Assembly: GCA_029990175.1 (NCBI GenBank)
Contig: JARKIP010000051.1
Coordinates: 124,001-188,000 of the forward strand
Direction of reading: 5' to 3'
From: Petunia secreta
Lineage: Eukaryota > Streptophyta > Magnoliopsida > Solanales > Solanaceae
DNA: 64,000 nucleotides
Part shown: positions 46,861 to 58,389 of the stretch, one piece after another
Position numbering within the stretch: position 1 is the first letter of the stretch
Layout of the letters: each line of letters starts with the position of its first letter
Made by a program: the position numbers and the translations under genes
Notes under the pieces: generated by a model
Told to the model about the DNA's origin: nothing
Database searches by the model: none
What the model saw: the letters and a program-made list of their open reading frames with translations, nothing else

Positions 46861-47730
46861 CAAAAAGACCACTTAGAGTAGTTTGTGTGACAAATGATGA
46901 TCATTATGAGTAGAAATGGCCAACTAGACTTGTTAGAGTGACAAATGATGATCACCATGTAAAGAAATGACCCACTATACTTGTAAGAGTGACAAATGAT
47001 GATCCCTATCACTATAAATGACCCACTATACTTGTTAGAGTGACAAATGATGATCATTATACCTATAAATGACTAACTAGACTTGTAAGAGTGACAAATG
47101 ATGATCACTATCACTAGAAATGACCAACTATACTTGTAAGAGTGACAAATGATGATCACTATCACTATAAATGACCCACTATACTTGTTAGAGTGACAAA
47201 TAATGATCATTATACCTATAAATGACCAACTAGACTTGTAAGAGTGACAAATAATGATCACTATCACTAGAAATGACCAACTATACTTGTATGAGTGACA
47301 AATGATGATCATTATACCTACAAATGACCCACTATACTTGTTAGAGTGACAAATGATGATCATTATACCTAAAAATGACCCACCACACCTGTTAGATTGA
47401 CAAATGATGATCACTATCACTAGAAATGACCAACTATACTTGTAAGAGTGACAAATGATGATCATTATACCTACAAATGACCCACTATACTTGTTAGAGT
47501 GACAAATGATGATTATTATACCTACAAATGACCCACTACACTTGTTAGAATGATAAATGATGATCACCATGTAAAGAAATGACCCACTATACTTGTTACA
47601 CAGATAAATGATGATCACTATCACTATAAATGACCAATTAGAGTTGTAAGTGTGACAAATGATGATCAATATGATAAGAAATGACCCACTATACTTGTAA
47701 GAGTGACAAATGATGATCACTATCACATAT
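46430..47730. repeat. 51-bp minisatellite in the MULE
   Basis: More than twenty copies of a unit near 51 bp: TGACAAATGATGATCAYTAT followed by an ATAAATGACCCACTATACTT-like part and GTAAGAG. Since 51 is 17 codons, a 262-codon frame stays open on minus (17-residue periods such as IIICHSYKYSGSF). Base composition and periodicity argue against a protein. The single spacing is regular (starts 46991, 47042, 47093). Confidence 0.9.
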
Positions 47731-47930
47731 ATTCTTGTTATAGGGAGAAATGATGATCCATACATATATCTTGTTTCGAACATCCAATAGATGTTTGTGA
47801 CATTACATGTGACGTTCCGCGCGCAATGATCGATTGTTTCTATCTTCATCAAAATTTCCACAATTAGAGCAGTTAGAGTGACAAATGATGATAATTATAG
47901 CACTATAAGTTTGTGACCAATTATAATTTT

Positions 47931-48082
<152 letters not shown>

Positions 48083-48528
48083 TAAACTTCCATCACAAAG
48101 AACACTTAGAGTAGTTAGACTTAGAACTGATGATCATTGTTACTACAAATGGCCAATTACACTTGTAAAAATTACAAGAGATGATCATTGTCACATTATA
48201 ATTAAAGGGCGATGATCATACGTTCACTCTAAATTACCAAGTATACTTGTTAGAGTGACAAATGATTATCCATCTATCTTTGTTGTTTCGAACATGCTGT
48301 TGATGTTTGTCACATGAACATCTTGTTCGGAGCGCCATTTTCCGATGTTTCTATCTTCATCGTATTGTTTTTGAAAATGTTCAGAACAGATAGCGATATG
48401 ATTGAAACAACAAGTAGGTCGTGCGGAACGACTTCGGTACAATGGTAATTTACAGGACAAATAACAATTTCAATTGAAATTTCTTGATCATTAGTACACA
48501 AATCATAACAATTGGAAATAAATAGAAC

Positions 48529-48938
48529 CTAAAGTATGAACCAACACTTGATCCAAGTACAGAATATGAGAACAATTAGCACCACAACTAGCAGTACCCC
48601 AATACCCAATTTTTTCTGCCATAACCGTGCCTCTTTCTTCTCTTCTTCAACAGCTTTCAACTTCCTAAGTAGACCCTCATATTACTCTCTTCGCTTGATC
48701 TGACATCTCTTCATCATGCCATCTAAAGTAGTTGCAGCCATTTGCCTACATAAAAAAAAATACAACAAACAAATGACTACAATAAAAAAAAATAAACCTA
48801 TCGCCTAACCTGACAATATTTGCATCCGTAAAACCTCCTTCCCGGGTTTAGTTGAGTCCACAATGTTGTTAACTTCGCATAATCGCCACATCGACAAAAT
48901 GGTACTATACTGCCACTATTAACGGATCTACTAGACAT
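48529..48938 (-). pseudogene. GRF zinc-finger protein with C-terminal membrane helix, frameshifted
   Basis: Exon 1 (48938-48810) encodes MSSRSVNSGSIVPFCRCGDY then NPGRRFYGCKYCQ. A short intron (GTTAGG...TGTAG, 48809-48746) joins exon 2 (48745 down), continuing ANGCNYFRWHDEE. Together these form the GRF finger (CxC, NxGRRFYGC, CxxF, WxD). After QAKRVI one extra base shifts the frame. The next frame gives a coiled coil (RKLKAVEEEKKEARLWQKKL) and a membrane helix (GIGVLLVVVLIVLIFCTWI) and ends at 48529. Small GRF-coiled coil-membrane proteins are common in plant transposon neighbourhoods. Partner and function unknown. Confidence 0.75.
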
Positions 48939-49367
48939 TTTAATATAGATGTTTGATTTAATTTTGTAAACTGGTTTTATAAATAATGAACGGATATATA
49001 ATGTGTTGGGTGGTGTATTTTTATTACCGTTGGTAAATAAATGTTGTTCACGCGCCCAATGTAATAATTTATCATGAGTTTGGTCTAGATCGAAATGATG
49101 TTCGAAACATCGTTCAAGGGAAATTCAAAAATGGCTACAATACCAATACACCTATCAGCTAGACTAGGTTGCAGGTAGGTACAGCTAGGTCGCAATGATG
49201 TTCGGAACATCTTTTTAAGGATACGTTACATGAATGCTACTTATATAGGCTGACGTTCGGAACCACACGTTCAAAATTTGAAATACACAAACGGCTACAA
49301 TTCAAGCCGCTCAAATACCAATACATACACCAAACGGCTACAAACATTTCAGACCTCTCTTTGCTTC

Positions 49368-49375
49368 TATAAATA
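49368..49375 (+). promoter_or_regulatory. TATA box of small gene B
   Basis: TATAAATA about 110 bp before the ATG at 49478. Upstream words AACGGCTACAA and CAAATACCAATACA match the promoter of small gene A. Full palindrome motif TGTTCGGAACATC at 49199 and GTTCGGAACC at 49255 lie just upstream. Confidence 0.7.
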
Positions 49376-49477
49376 CCCCATAATTCAAAGCATTTCAATC
49401 AACATTCATCAACTTATAATTCAAACCATTTCAATCCACATTAAACAACTTACAATTCAAACCATTCATCATTAAAA

Positions 49478-49819
49478 ATGGCACGTCAACCAAGAAAAAG
49501 AGGTGGCAACACGGCCAGAGGAGCCTCCACGGCCAGAGGAGCCTCCGCGGCTAGAGGAGCCTCTACATCGAGGCAACACACAGCTGTTGCATTAGCATTT
49601 GCAGACGAACCACAAACTGAAAGAGCTATTGACATATTGGAACAACTAAGGGCAGAAGTGTGGGGTTGGAAGTTCCAGTTTGAGGGATTCCTACATGGCT
49701 ACAGAAAGGACGTCAAAAAGATGACGAATGAAATGCAAAGGATGAAAAGAATGCTCAAAGGGTTGCTAGCTGATAAGGCGATGCATTACCTTGACTTCTA
49801 CTCCTCTCCTTCACGCTAG
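49478..49819 (+). CDS. Small MULE protein B (unknown)
   Basis: An intact 113-residue frame. The N-terminus is basic and repetitive (MARQPRKRGGNTARGASTAR, four ARGAS-like repeats), like an RG-rich nucleic-acid-binding tail. The C-terminus is an amphipathic helix (EQLRAEVWGWKFQFEGFLHG, MQRMKRMLKGLLADKAMHYL). It has its own TATA box and is closely related to gene C at 50352. No known family recognised. Being the only undamaged frame of the small family, and sitting next to motif clusters, it is a candidate element-encoded DNA-binding protein, which is inference only. Confidence 0.6.
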   Translation: MARQPRKRGGNTARGASTARGASAARGASTSRQHTAVALAFADEPQTERAIDILEQLRAEVWGWKFQFEGFLHGYRKDVKKMTNEMQRMKRMLKGLLADKAMHYLDFYSSPSR

Positions 49820-50351
49820 ATGTGGATGTTCCTATTAATGTTTATTATATAATTTCTTTTTGAATGTTAATAATCTAGTATCTTTTGTTAGAATGCTAGT
49901 ATAAGTAGCATTCCTTTTGTAAAGCACTGACAGTGATGTGCAGTTTCTCCATTTCAATGCTAATATAACTAGCATTCTTTTTGTAAAGCTCTATAATGAT
50001 GACCAATGAAAAATATGTTTTAGAACAAAAACAACCTTTATACAATGAGATATACATGTTTCGAAAATCAACTTTACGCGCAGAACATCACACTGTCGTT
50101 CTGAACAAATAATGAACAATTTATATGCTCTGTTCATTTTCTAAAAAACTGATCCATCTATAATTAAATAAACACAATATACCGAACGACTTTCAAAATG
50201 TTCCGAAGTGCATATTAAAATCTAAAAGGCACAACGGTTACGAGTTTCGTCAAAAGTCACTTTCCATAAAACCATTCCCAACAGACTCGTCGATTGCCAT
50301 TTTACTCTTATAATTACCTAACAGTCACACATTGATTCCACATATTTAAAA

Positions 50352-50654
50352 ATTCCTCATCGTCCAAGAACAAGGGGAGCACCGATAAGAGGAGCATCGA
50401 GTTCAAGATGGCCTAGGGTTCCTTCCTCGAGTTCACATTCAGATTCTGAAAATTCGAACGACGGCTTGGACCAGCTGAGGTATGAAGTGTGGGAATGGAA
50501 ATTCAAATTCGAAAAATTCTTCCATGATTATAGAAGGGACATAAGAAGGATGAAGAGAATGCTTAAAGGGCTGCTTGCTGAAAAGGGAATTGATTATGTC
50601 CCGTACTCCACACCACTAGGAACACCACCACAAGCTCCGCAACATGCACCCTAA
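50352..50654 (+). pseudogene. Small MULE protein C, start codon lost (ATG to ATT)
   Basis: Paralogue of gene B 0.9 kb downstream. The aligned start AAAATGGCACGTC of gene B is AAAATTCCTCATC here, so the initiation codon is ATT at 50352. The remaining 100 codons are open: RPRTRGAPIRGASSSRWPR, then LRYEVWEWKFKFEKFFHDYR and MKRMLKGLLAEKGIDY, ending at 50654. An internal frame from the TTG at 50466 exists. Promoter words of gene B are only partly kept (50219-50240). Confidence 0.6.
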
Positions 50655-51086
50655 GTTCGATTGCTTATGATTATTTTAGTTATAATTTTATATATCAGTG
50701 GTTATATTAAGGAACGATTGTCGTTCCAGAACGAAGTAATATTGTTCCAGAGTAAGCTTAATTACATGTTCCTAATGTTTGGAACATCATCTTGTTTTTC
50801 AGGAACAATAATACGTCGTTCTGGAGCTTATGTAATAATCGTCTAAATTTTACTATCATTTTCTGTTGAATGCTAAACAACTGAAAAATATATAAGAATG
50901 TCTGTTTTAATTGCGACTAATTATGGTATCCTTTTAAGCACATCAAAAGCTATTACTTGGCTAAGAAAATGAAAGTCATCCATACCTAATTACATAACCA
51001 AAATAAAAGTTAAAAGATTATTCAAATATTACATATTACCCAAATCAAGGCTTCATTTTGCCGTCAAAAATACAAACGGCTAAACG

Positions 51087-53624
51087 TCACCTCCACTGAT
51101 CAGCCACATTGTCACAAATTTTTTCCATGGTGGTGTTTGTAATTAGATGCTCAATGTACATCAACGCGAACATTCCACAGGATTGCCCTGTTAGATTTTG
51201 TGGACAACGTGATCTTGGCACTCTCTCAAACGACCACATGTCTCCTTCCTTACACATCGGCTCTAAGTCTTTGAATAAATTAGAATTTCTGATATAGATC
51301 GGGAACATGTAGAGAATGGGGACAATTATTGGCAAGAAATTTTCATCATCATTGCAACCATGATTGCAATCATACACCCAAACCTTCGCTTCAACCATGT
51401 CAAACACCACCATCACGTAGTGATTGTCGTTGATGTTGAAGACAACGAAGATCCTCTTAACACCAGACCAACACCTACCCCCTGGGTAGCCTTCCATGTG
51501 CATACTTCAGATAATCCTCCTCAAACTGATATGCATTCAACACCTCATCAAGCAGTATCTTATTATCTTGTGCATCTTTTTCCAGTTGGTAGTAGCATTT
51601 TTTCATGTTTTTCAAGAATGTCATATCCAAAATGAGGTCACTTTGATCGTAATGATCGGGGTAATTCAAATACCTCTCCCGCATCATTGTCATCACAGCT
51701 TCTACATACTGCATAACATATAAGAGACAAAAATAAATTAGAGTATAAGTAAGTGAAGGAAAGGTCTGTCTTTCCGAACATCATTCCATGTTCGGAACGA
51801 CTGTGTGATGTTCTAGAAATCTATGAGAAGCTAGAAATACTTTTGTTGTTCCAAGCATAATAAGAATGTTCCGAACACAGTTAGAATGTTCCCTACAACG
51901 ATGTGAAGTTCAGAAAATCAGTCAAAAATAAACTTACAATGTCCCACAGCCACACAGTCTTGTTCATCAGATCTTTGAAATCAAGGTAATTCATCGGCAA
52001 TCCGAGAAAAACATCTTTTTGTTTCTTCCTCTTTTTGATAAATGCGTTCAATGCCAACACTTTTTTCCGCTTCAATGGCTTGTAAATATCCACTGGAAGC
52101 CTCGGACAAACTTCTTCATGCTTCTTCTTCTCTTCTGTTTGTAGTGATTTCACAGCCTTTACAGGTTTTATAATCGTTTTGCTCTTCAACTGCTCAATCG
52201 TCTCCTGCACGGCCGCCATCTCCATCTCCATGCTTTTACGCCAATCGTCGCAATCTTTGCAATTGCAACTGCTACATTTGGGGATGTCGAATCCATCACC
52301 ACCAGAAGAATCACCTTTGATTTGCTCAGAAGCACCATCCTTTGTCTCATAAGGCACGATCTGTTGCTCATAAGCCACCATCCTTTTCTCATAAGCCACG
52401 ATCTTTTCATCATAAGCAACTATCTTTTGATCATAAGTCAAAATCTTTTGCTCCATTGCTTCCCTCCATCCGCTGCATTCATCACATTTGCAGCCTCTGC
52501 AATTGGAGCTCCTCTTCACAATACCAACTTCAGTGATACCGGCAACTTCAAACTCATCGCCAACTTCATCACCATCAGCTTTTTTTCCAATGTCAATATA
52601 TACATCTTGCAGGCCACCAATTCCCTATTCATTGTATTCACCATCACTTCCAAACATCATCGTTTTTGGGGCTTCCATAGCTTTAATTTCTATCACTTGT
52701 CTTGGAGGGGTTGCAGGATTGTTGTTGAAGATACAAATTGTAGTGCCACCAACAAGGCCAGCACTGCAAGCATCCTCAAACACGTTACAAAAACGATCTA
52801 TTGTGTCGTCCTCGGAGTCACCAAATGGCATGAGGTCTAGAAAGTAATCCATGTCCAGCTCTTCATCAGTAGGAATGAGGAAAGGGTGAACAACCTGTTA
52901 ATATATCCAACAACATTAAATAAGTATCAACTAAATTTTAAAAATCTTTTAAAGTTGTTTGGAACAAAGTCATGTTGTTCGAAAACATCAGAAAAGGATG
53001 TTCCGAACATCATTGGTTGAAGCAGTTGACGGTTCTTCATGAAGATGTTCCGAACATCAATTAGAAATATCTCAGCAAACACGAGGTTGTTCCAAACATT
53101 ACATAACATATATAGAAAACGAAATACTTACAGGAACATTATGTTGGTCAAACAACCTGTCCGTATCTCTTTCACAAATTTCAGTAAGCCTGTTTATGAT
53201 CCTTGGTATTGTTTTTTCTTTTGGCAAATTCTTTGGTCATAAGGCAGGAATAGCTTCATGAACCCAGGCCATGAATGCCCATGGAAAGCCATAAAGATTG
53301 TAAGTCTGTCTTCCTTCTTCATGAGGTTCCATTGGCTTGATCAGATATTCCATTGTTAATTCAAAACTCATCCTACCCCAAGGATAACGCTGGAATGCCT
53401 CAAGATCAGCGGACAAGCACACCACCTATTCCTCTATTCCATATTTGGAATCCCTCGTACAAAGAATAGTATGAACAAACCAAGCCATGCACAGATTTAA
53501 ATACCACTTCTTGGGACAGGTTCTAGAACATACCAACTCAAGCAAGTCACCAGACTTCACAGCTTGCTTTTTCTTCGGCTGTTTTTATTTTTTGGGCTTG
53601 TTGAACTTCCTCTTGGCGGGTGAA

Positions 53625-53655
<31 letters not shown>

Positions 53656-55199
53656 CTGAGGGTGACTCCTCCACCTTCTTTTTCCCCTTCCGCTTCCCAC
53701 TACCCTTCTCCTTCTCCTCCTTTTCCTTCTTCTCCTTCTTCTCCTTTTCTTTTATCTCTTTCACCCTCCCCTTCCTCTTTTTCTCCTTGAAATAATCAAC
53801 AAACTTTCACAATTCCTTCCCCTTTTTCATTCATTTTTTCCATGTACTGTTTACTTGGATAGTCCCCACAGTTTAGCCCTGTCATTAGTGCAAACTCAGA
53901 TAGGCCAAAACGTGTTGGCAATCTATTGAAGGATATCCAAACCTCTTTCTGCTTCTTGCAAATAATCCTTCGCATGAGGAGGTTATGCACCAACTTGGTG
54001 CCAAACAGTGGATATTCCGGTAATTGTAAGAAAGGACCGAAACAGCTATTGACAAATCCCTTCTCACCTGTAATTTTTTCAGAACCTCCTTGAACTGTAT
54101 CATACCCCTAGCCAACGAAGAACGAACAGTAATCTTCCCATTAAAAGGTTCATTGTTGGTCAGGAAGGTCTTGAAGAGACCTTCAATGTTACTGTTGAAA
54201 GTAGCATGACCAACGTCTTCATACTGCACATAATTTTAGCATAAAATTAATAAAATGAATCACAATGATAGTAAATTAAGAAATGTTCGGAACATGCTTA
54301 TTATGAGGTTCTGAACGACCGTAGCAACCGTTTGGAACAACAAGTCATGTGTTCCGAACGAGAACTACCAGCCTTAATGCTGATGTTGGGAACATATAAA
54401 TTTCGTGTAGAACGTCAACATTGGCGTTCCGAACAATACACGTTTCAATTCAACTATCACCTGGTCTTCCTCAAGTTTCAATCCAGATGTTCCTTCAGTA
54501 GTTTCCTTCTCTTCACCTGCTTCCTCTTCAACATTTCCACCTGCATTATTTACAGCTTGCCCATCTATTTTAACTCTTTTTACACGATCATTCATAAAGT
54601 TTCTTTTTAAAATTACATCCTCCGCCTCTCTTCTACTTCTTTTACTGCTTCTTGGACTCTTCCTTGTTTTATCTGCTTCCCCCTCTACTTCTTCTCCTTT
54701 TTCTCTACTTAAATCATCAGCCTCTTTATTTTTTTACCACCATCTTCCTCTTCCTTTTCACGATCACCATCTTCCACTCCAGTCCTCAAAAAATTACTTT
54801 TTAACAGTTCATCAATACCAGCATCATCTAAATCCACCCTTCTTTCACCCTCATCTGCAGCCTCTCAAAATTCTCCCCACCTTTACTTAGATCGTAACTT
54901 GGTGCTGGACTTTGGCTTTCCTCTTGTTTATCACCTTTGTTCCGTGGACCTACTACTTCTCCTTGGCTATTGTCGTCACTCTCCACAACTAATTTTCTTT
55001 TAGTGGTTCTAGTAGTTCTTGGGCGTTTAGGAGTAGGTTCTAAATCTATAGGAGTACGTTCCGAATCTGAAGTAGTAAGCTTCTCAAGTTTCTTCTTCGG
55101 CGAAGGGCCCTTTTTTTAAAAAATTGCCTTCTTGCGGGTCTTTGTAGGCTGCTTCTTCTGCTCATCTTCATCTTTATTTCTCGGTCTTAAATTTACCAT
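51087..55199 (-). pseudogene. DUF1985-Ulp1 (C48 cysteine protease) gene, multi-exon, several lesions
   Basis: Starts at 55199 (MVNLRPRNKDEDEQKKQPTK), a basic low-complexity N-terminus. DUF1985 spans about 54229-53800 (FVNSCFGPFLQLPEYPLFGT, LVHNLLMRRIICKK, RFGLSEFALMTGLNCGDYP). A charged linker and a YPWGRMSFELTMEYL...LYGFPWAFMAWVHEAIP block follow (53425-53237). Next comes a Cys-rich, heptad-repeat region (52519-51950), then the Ulp1 domain (51503-51087) with catalytic His (NDNHYVMVVF), Asp (VWVYDCN), Gln (CPQNL) and Cys (GQSCGMFALMYIEHL). Introns at about 54465-54230, 53130-52895 and 51935-51715 have good borders and are packed with the palindrome. Frame breaks near 54065, 53800, 53600, 52630 and 51475 make this copy defective. 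Ulp1 family members cut SUMO-type tails. The target here is unknown. Confidence 0.88.
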
Positions 55200-55904
55200 T
55201 TTTCTGCAAAGCAAAACAAGGGGATAAAAAATTTAGTTACAGAAAATCATGAACATCCTATTAGATGTTTAAAACCTCAGCTACTATGGTGTTCGGAACA
55301 TCAAGACACATAACAGCAATAACTTCAATTTGCAACTAAATAAAGCAGCGCTGGTTCCCAGAAAATCCTCAAATCGTCACAATTTAACCAAAAAATATAA
55401 ACAACCTAAACATTTCAGTTGAACATCGAAAATCCCCTTTGTAGTTCGGAACTACTTTACCCATTAAAACACATAATGCCATTCAATTTCAACACAATAT
55501 TACACCTTTTGTACAAAAACAAACACCCAAATCATCATTAATCACTGTCTTCGAAAAAATTAAAAACAAAAACCTAGGTTCGAAATTTACACCACAGTTT
55601 AAATGATAATGACATTATTTACCTTTTGTTGTATTGCTGATCGGATTACTTGAAAACCACAGAGAAGTTGGAGAGTATTTGGTTTAGATTTGTCGTGACT
55701 TGGGAGATGAAGTGAAGTGAAGGAGTAGTTCAAAAGGCCACGCGTGGGGTGGGGAGGGAGTTTAATGGTATGTTGTTCCCAATATTTGAAATTATTATTA
55801 TGTATGTTTTAAGAAAAATCCTCAAGTTTTAAAAGTGTTAATTTGGTCCAAAATTAGTGTTAATCAGACTTAGAAAAAAATAGAAAAGAAAAGTAGAGGA
55901 CCTT

Positions 55905-55949
55905 TTCTGCCAAAAAAGATTTGTGGAGTTCTGGAACGTCACTTCTCAC
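55905..55949. repeat. Right terminal inverted repeat of the MULE
   Basis: Ends ...GAACGTCACTTCTCAC directly before AAGACACTG. It is the inverted counterpart of 30318-30360, with the shared core CAAAAAAGATTTGTGGAGTT. Confidence 0.8.
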
Positions 55950-56102
55950 AAGACACTGGCCCACATTACACACAACTTTAATTTCAAACCACAAGATTCA
56001 AAAGTCTTCCTTATTTTCTTAAACTCCGCACCAAGTCAAACCCAGACACTCATTTTGAGACGGAGGGAGTACACTAATACTAAAAACTTAATAAATTTTA
56101 AT

Positions 56103-56250
56103 AATACTTAAATAATATGTAACCTTCTTCAACATCAACAACATACCCACCGTAATCCCACAAAGTAGAGACTGTGGAGGGTGAGATGTACGCAGACCTT
56201 ACTTCCACCAAGGTGAGAGGTTGTTTCCGATAGACCCTCGGCTAGGAAAA
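56103..56250. repeat. SINE-like repeat
   Basis: Words AACATACCCACCGTAATCCC, GATGTACGCAGACCTTACTT and TTTCCGATAGACCCTCGGCT (56140-56250) are the well-known core of a SINE-type repeat scattered in Solanaceae and related genomes. Partial and mutated, ends not defined. Confidence 0.65.
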
Positions 56251-57635
56251 AAATATTTAAAAATATATTTTGAAAACAAGCGAAAGATTACGAAAACATG
56301 ATAATACGTAACCTTCTTCATTGTGTTTTAAACTTAATATGTATTTTTTGGTATATTTTAATGTGGATTTGAAACTTGATTACAATGTATTATGACTAAT
56401 ATAAAATATTTTAATGGGCAAAGTCGATTGCTTATCTGCTTGTTGTAGAATTAACTTACAGTGAGAAAACTCGAGCCTTTTTCTACACAGCTAAGAGTTG
56501 ACTCTTTTACATAGCTTAGTTACCATTCGGTATTTCAATGTTTGCCCAGTATGACAATGATGTCATTAACAAAGAAACTTCTTCACTTGGAGATGATCCA
56601 TTTATTATTTAAATTGTAAGGCACTAATACTAACTGATAAGGGACGTCTATATTACTTGGCTTCCCTTATTTCTTAACTTTCTTAACCAATTAGCATTTA
56701 CTTTTGTATTAGAAAATGAGAAACTCGACTTGATTTTGCTGATATTGTAGTTGTGCTGATATTGATATCCATTTTGGTCACAAGGTCTTCAATGTGTGCT
56801 TTCCAATGCCAGGAAGTAGCGGACAGTGTCACTACAGGGTTATACTTGATCCCTTGCAATGAATGGAGTCAAGCTACTGCCGTCTAGTTTTGAGTTGGAT
56901 GAAAAGGTATACTTTTTTATATCAATTAAATCCTAATTATTTTTCTTTATGGAATGTAAATGAAGAAGGAATGAGACAGTATCTTAAGGATTAACCAAAG
57001 AATAATAATGATAAATAATGGTTTTGGGAGTTAACAAGGAGCACTGCTTCCTTTTTCATTGTGGTATGTCTAGTTTAGTTTATTATCATTATATACCTTT
57101 ATCATATACAATATACTCTATAAGTATACTGCTTGGCTGAGTTGAAGATCCATTGATTTTCTGAGTTTCTTCCCCACCCCCCCCCCCCCCCCACCTCTCT
57201 CTTTTTTTCTTTTTTCTTTTTTACAAACTGGGATCCTCTGGCATTGGACATTCAACAATATTATTGTGCAATAGGCAATCGGAATGTTGATATAATTGAA
57301 ATGTATTTTTTACATTATCGTCAATTGTGATTCTTTGGTAGTTGTTACGAAAAGCATAGCATTTCCTGCTACTGCAATTTCTGCACATTTGGTAATTGGA
57401 TACTTTTTGGTATATAGTATGTCTTACAAGTATACTGGTTTACTGAGTTTATAATGAATTGCCTTCTTGGAGTTTACTAATGAGAATATGAACCGTCTTT
57501 CAAATTTTGAACATTCCATTCATAATAAAATGAGAAAAACTAAAAAAGACTACTGCTTCCTTTTCCGTTGTGATATGTTTAGTTTTGGTTAGTATACTAT
57601 TATGTTAGATCGTATACTTATGGAATATAGTTGTC
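56251..57635. other. Intergenic, no gene recognised
   Basis: AT-rich. A C-tract at 57175-57192, and first occurrences of the GTATAC palindrome (57125, 57415, 57590). Nothing protein-coding is recognisable. Confidence 0.6.
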
Positions 57636-58052
57636 TTGAAGCACATACATGTCATTTTCTACTACGTTCGGAAGAAGGCAAACTATGGAGTTAAAGCGAA
57701 GATAACAACAACAAATAACTATTTTGACAATGCCATTCAAAGTCTATATAAGAAGTTCATAGGTGTGGAAGGGAATCAGAGACTAGCAGCAACAAAACTT
57801 CCTTTGAAGGAGTATATCATTGGTGACAGGCTGTTATGTAACACTCCATGGAAGAATGTTGATGAGGTCCTCCTTCCTATGCATGTGTTAGTGGAGTGGC
57901 ATTGGATCCTAGGAAGGGTTTCGTTCCGTGATAGGTGCATATACATATATGACTTTCATCAAAATCCAGATGCTGCCGATGAAGTTAAGCAAGTAGTAAT
58001 GGCATATGCTTTCCAATTACCTCTGTTGTTAAATGTCAGTAACTTATGCTGA
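57636..58052 (+). pseudogene. Second Ulp1-like (C48) protease fragment
   Basis: 138 codons (frame opens with TTG; true start unknown). Matches the front half of a plant transposon-type Ulp1 domain: VIFYYVRKKANYGV, LYKKFIGVEGN, YIIGDRLLCNTPW, VDEVLLPMHVLVEWHWILGR (catalytic His in EWHW) and CIYIYDFHQN (catalytic Asp). The frame ends before the Gln and Cys of the active site, so the piece is incomplete or continues in another exon. It is not closely similar to the Ulp1 gene at 51087 and comes from a different element. No transposase is seen beside it. Confidence 0.75.
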
Positions 58053-58389
58053 GATGGATGACATCATCTTGCAAGACGAATTGCAGAATGAAAAGACTTT
58101 AACATATCAGTTTGAATGGTGTCATCTTGCAGTTACACGATGGAATTTTTTTTAACTGTGAACATGCAATTTTTTCTTGAGAAAGTGCTGATTTGAACAT
58201 GCAGTTATATTCTATTAATGAAACATAGTTTTATCTGCACTTAAGTTGACAGTTTTCATAGTCAATTTTTTCAAATTGTTGTGTACTTCCAGTCGTTATT
58301 TTAAATAAATGACAAAATAGTATGTTGTTCGTACAGTGGTTTACTTACTTCAATATCAATTGTTCTTTATCGTTTAGTAAAATTTGTTC

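Noticed and set aside
47073..47861. 262-codon minus-strand frame with 17-residue hydrophobic repeats
   Set aside because: It is the translation of a 51-bp minisatellite; the period is a multiple of three, so open frames are expected by chance, and no start context or homology exists.
52322..52840. 172-codon plus-strand frame and its overlapping partners
   Set aside because: Antisense of the Cys-rich/coiled-coil part of the Ulp1 gene.
53630..53795. Glycine/glutamate-rich plus frame as a separate gene
   Set aside because: Antisense of the SPSPSP-rich linker of the Ulp1 gene.
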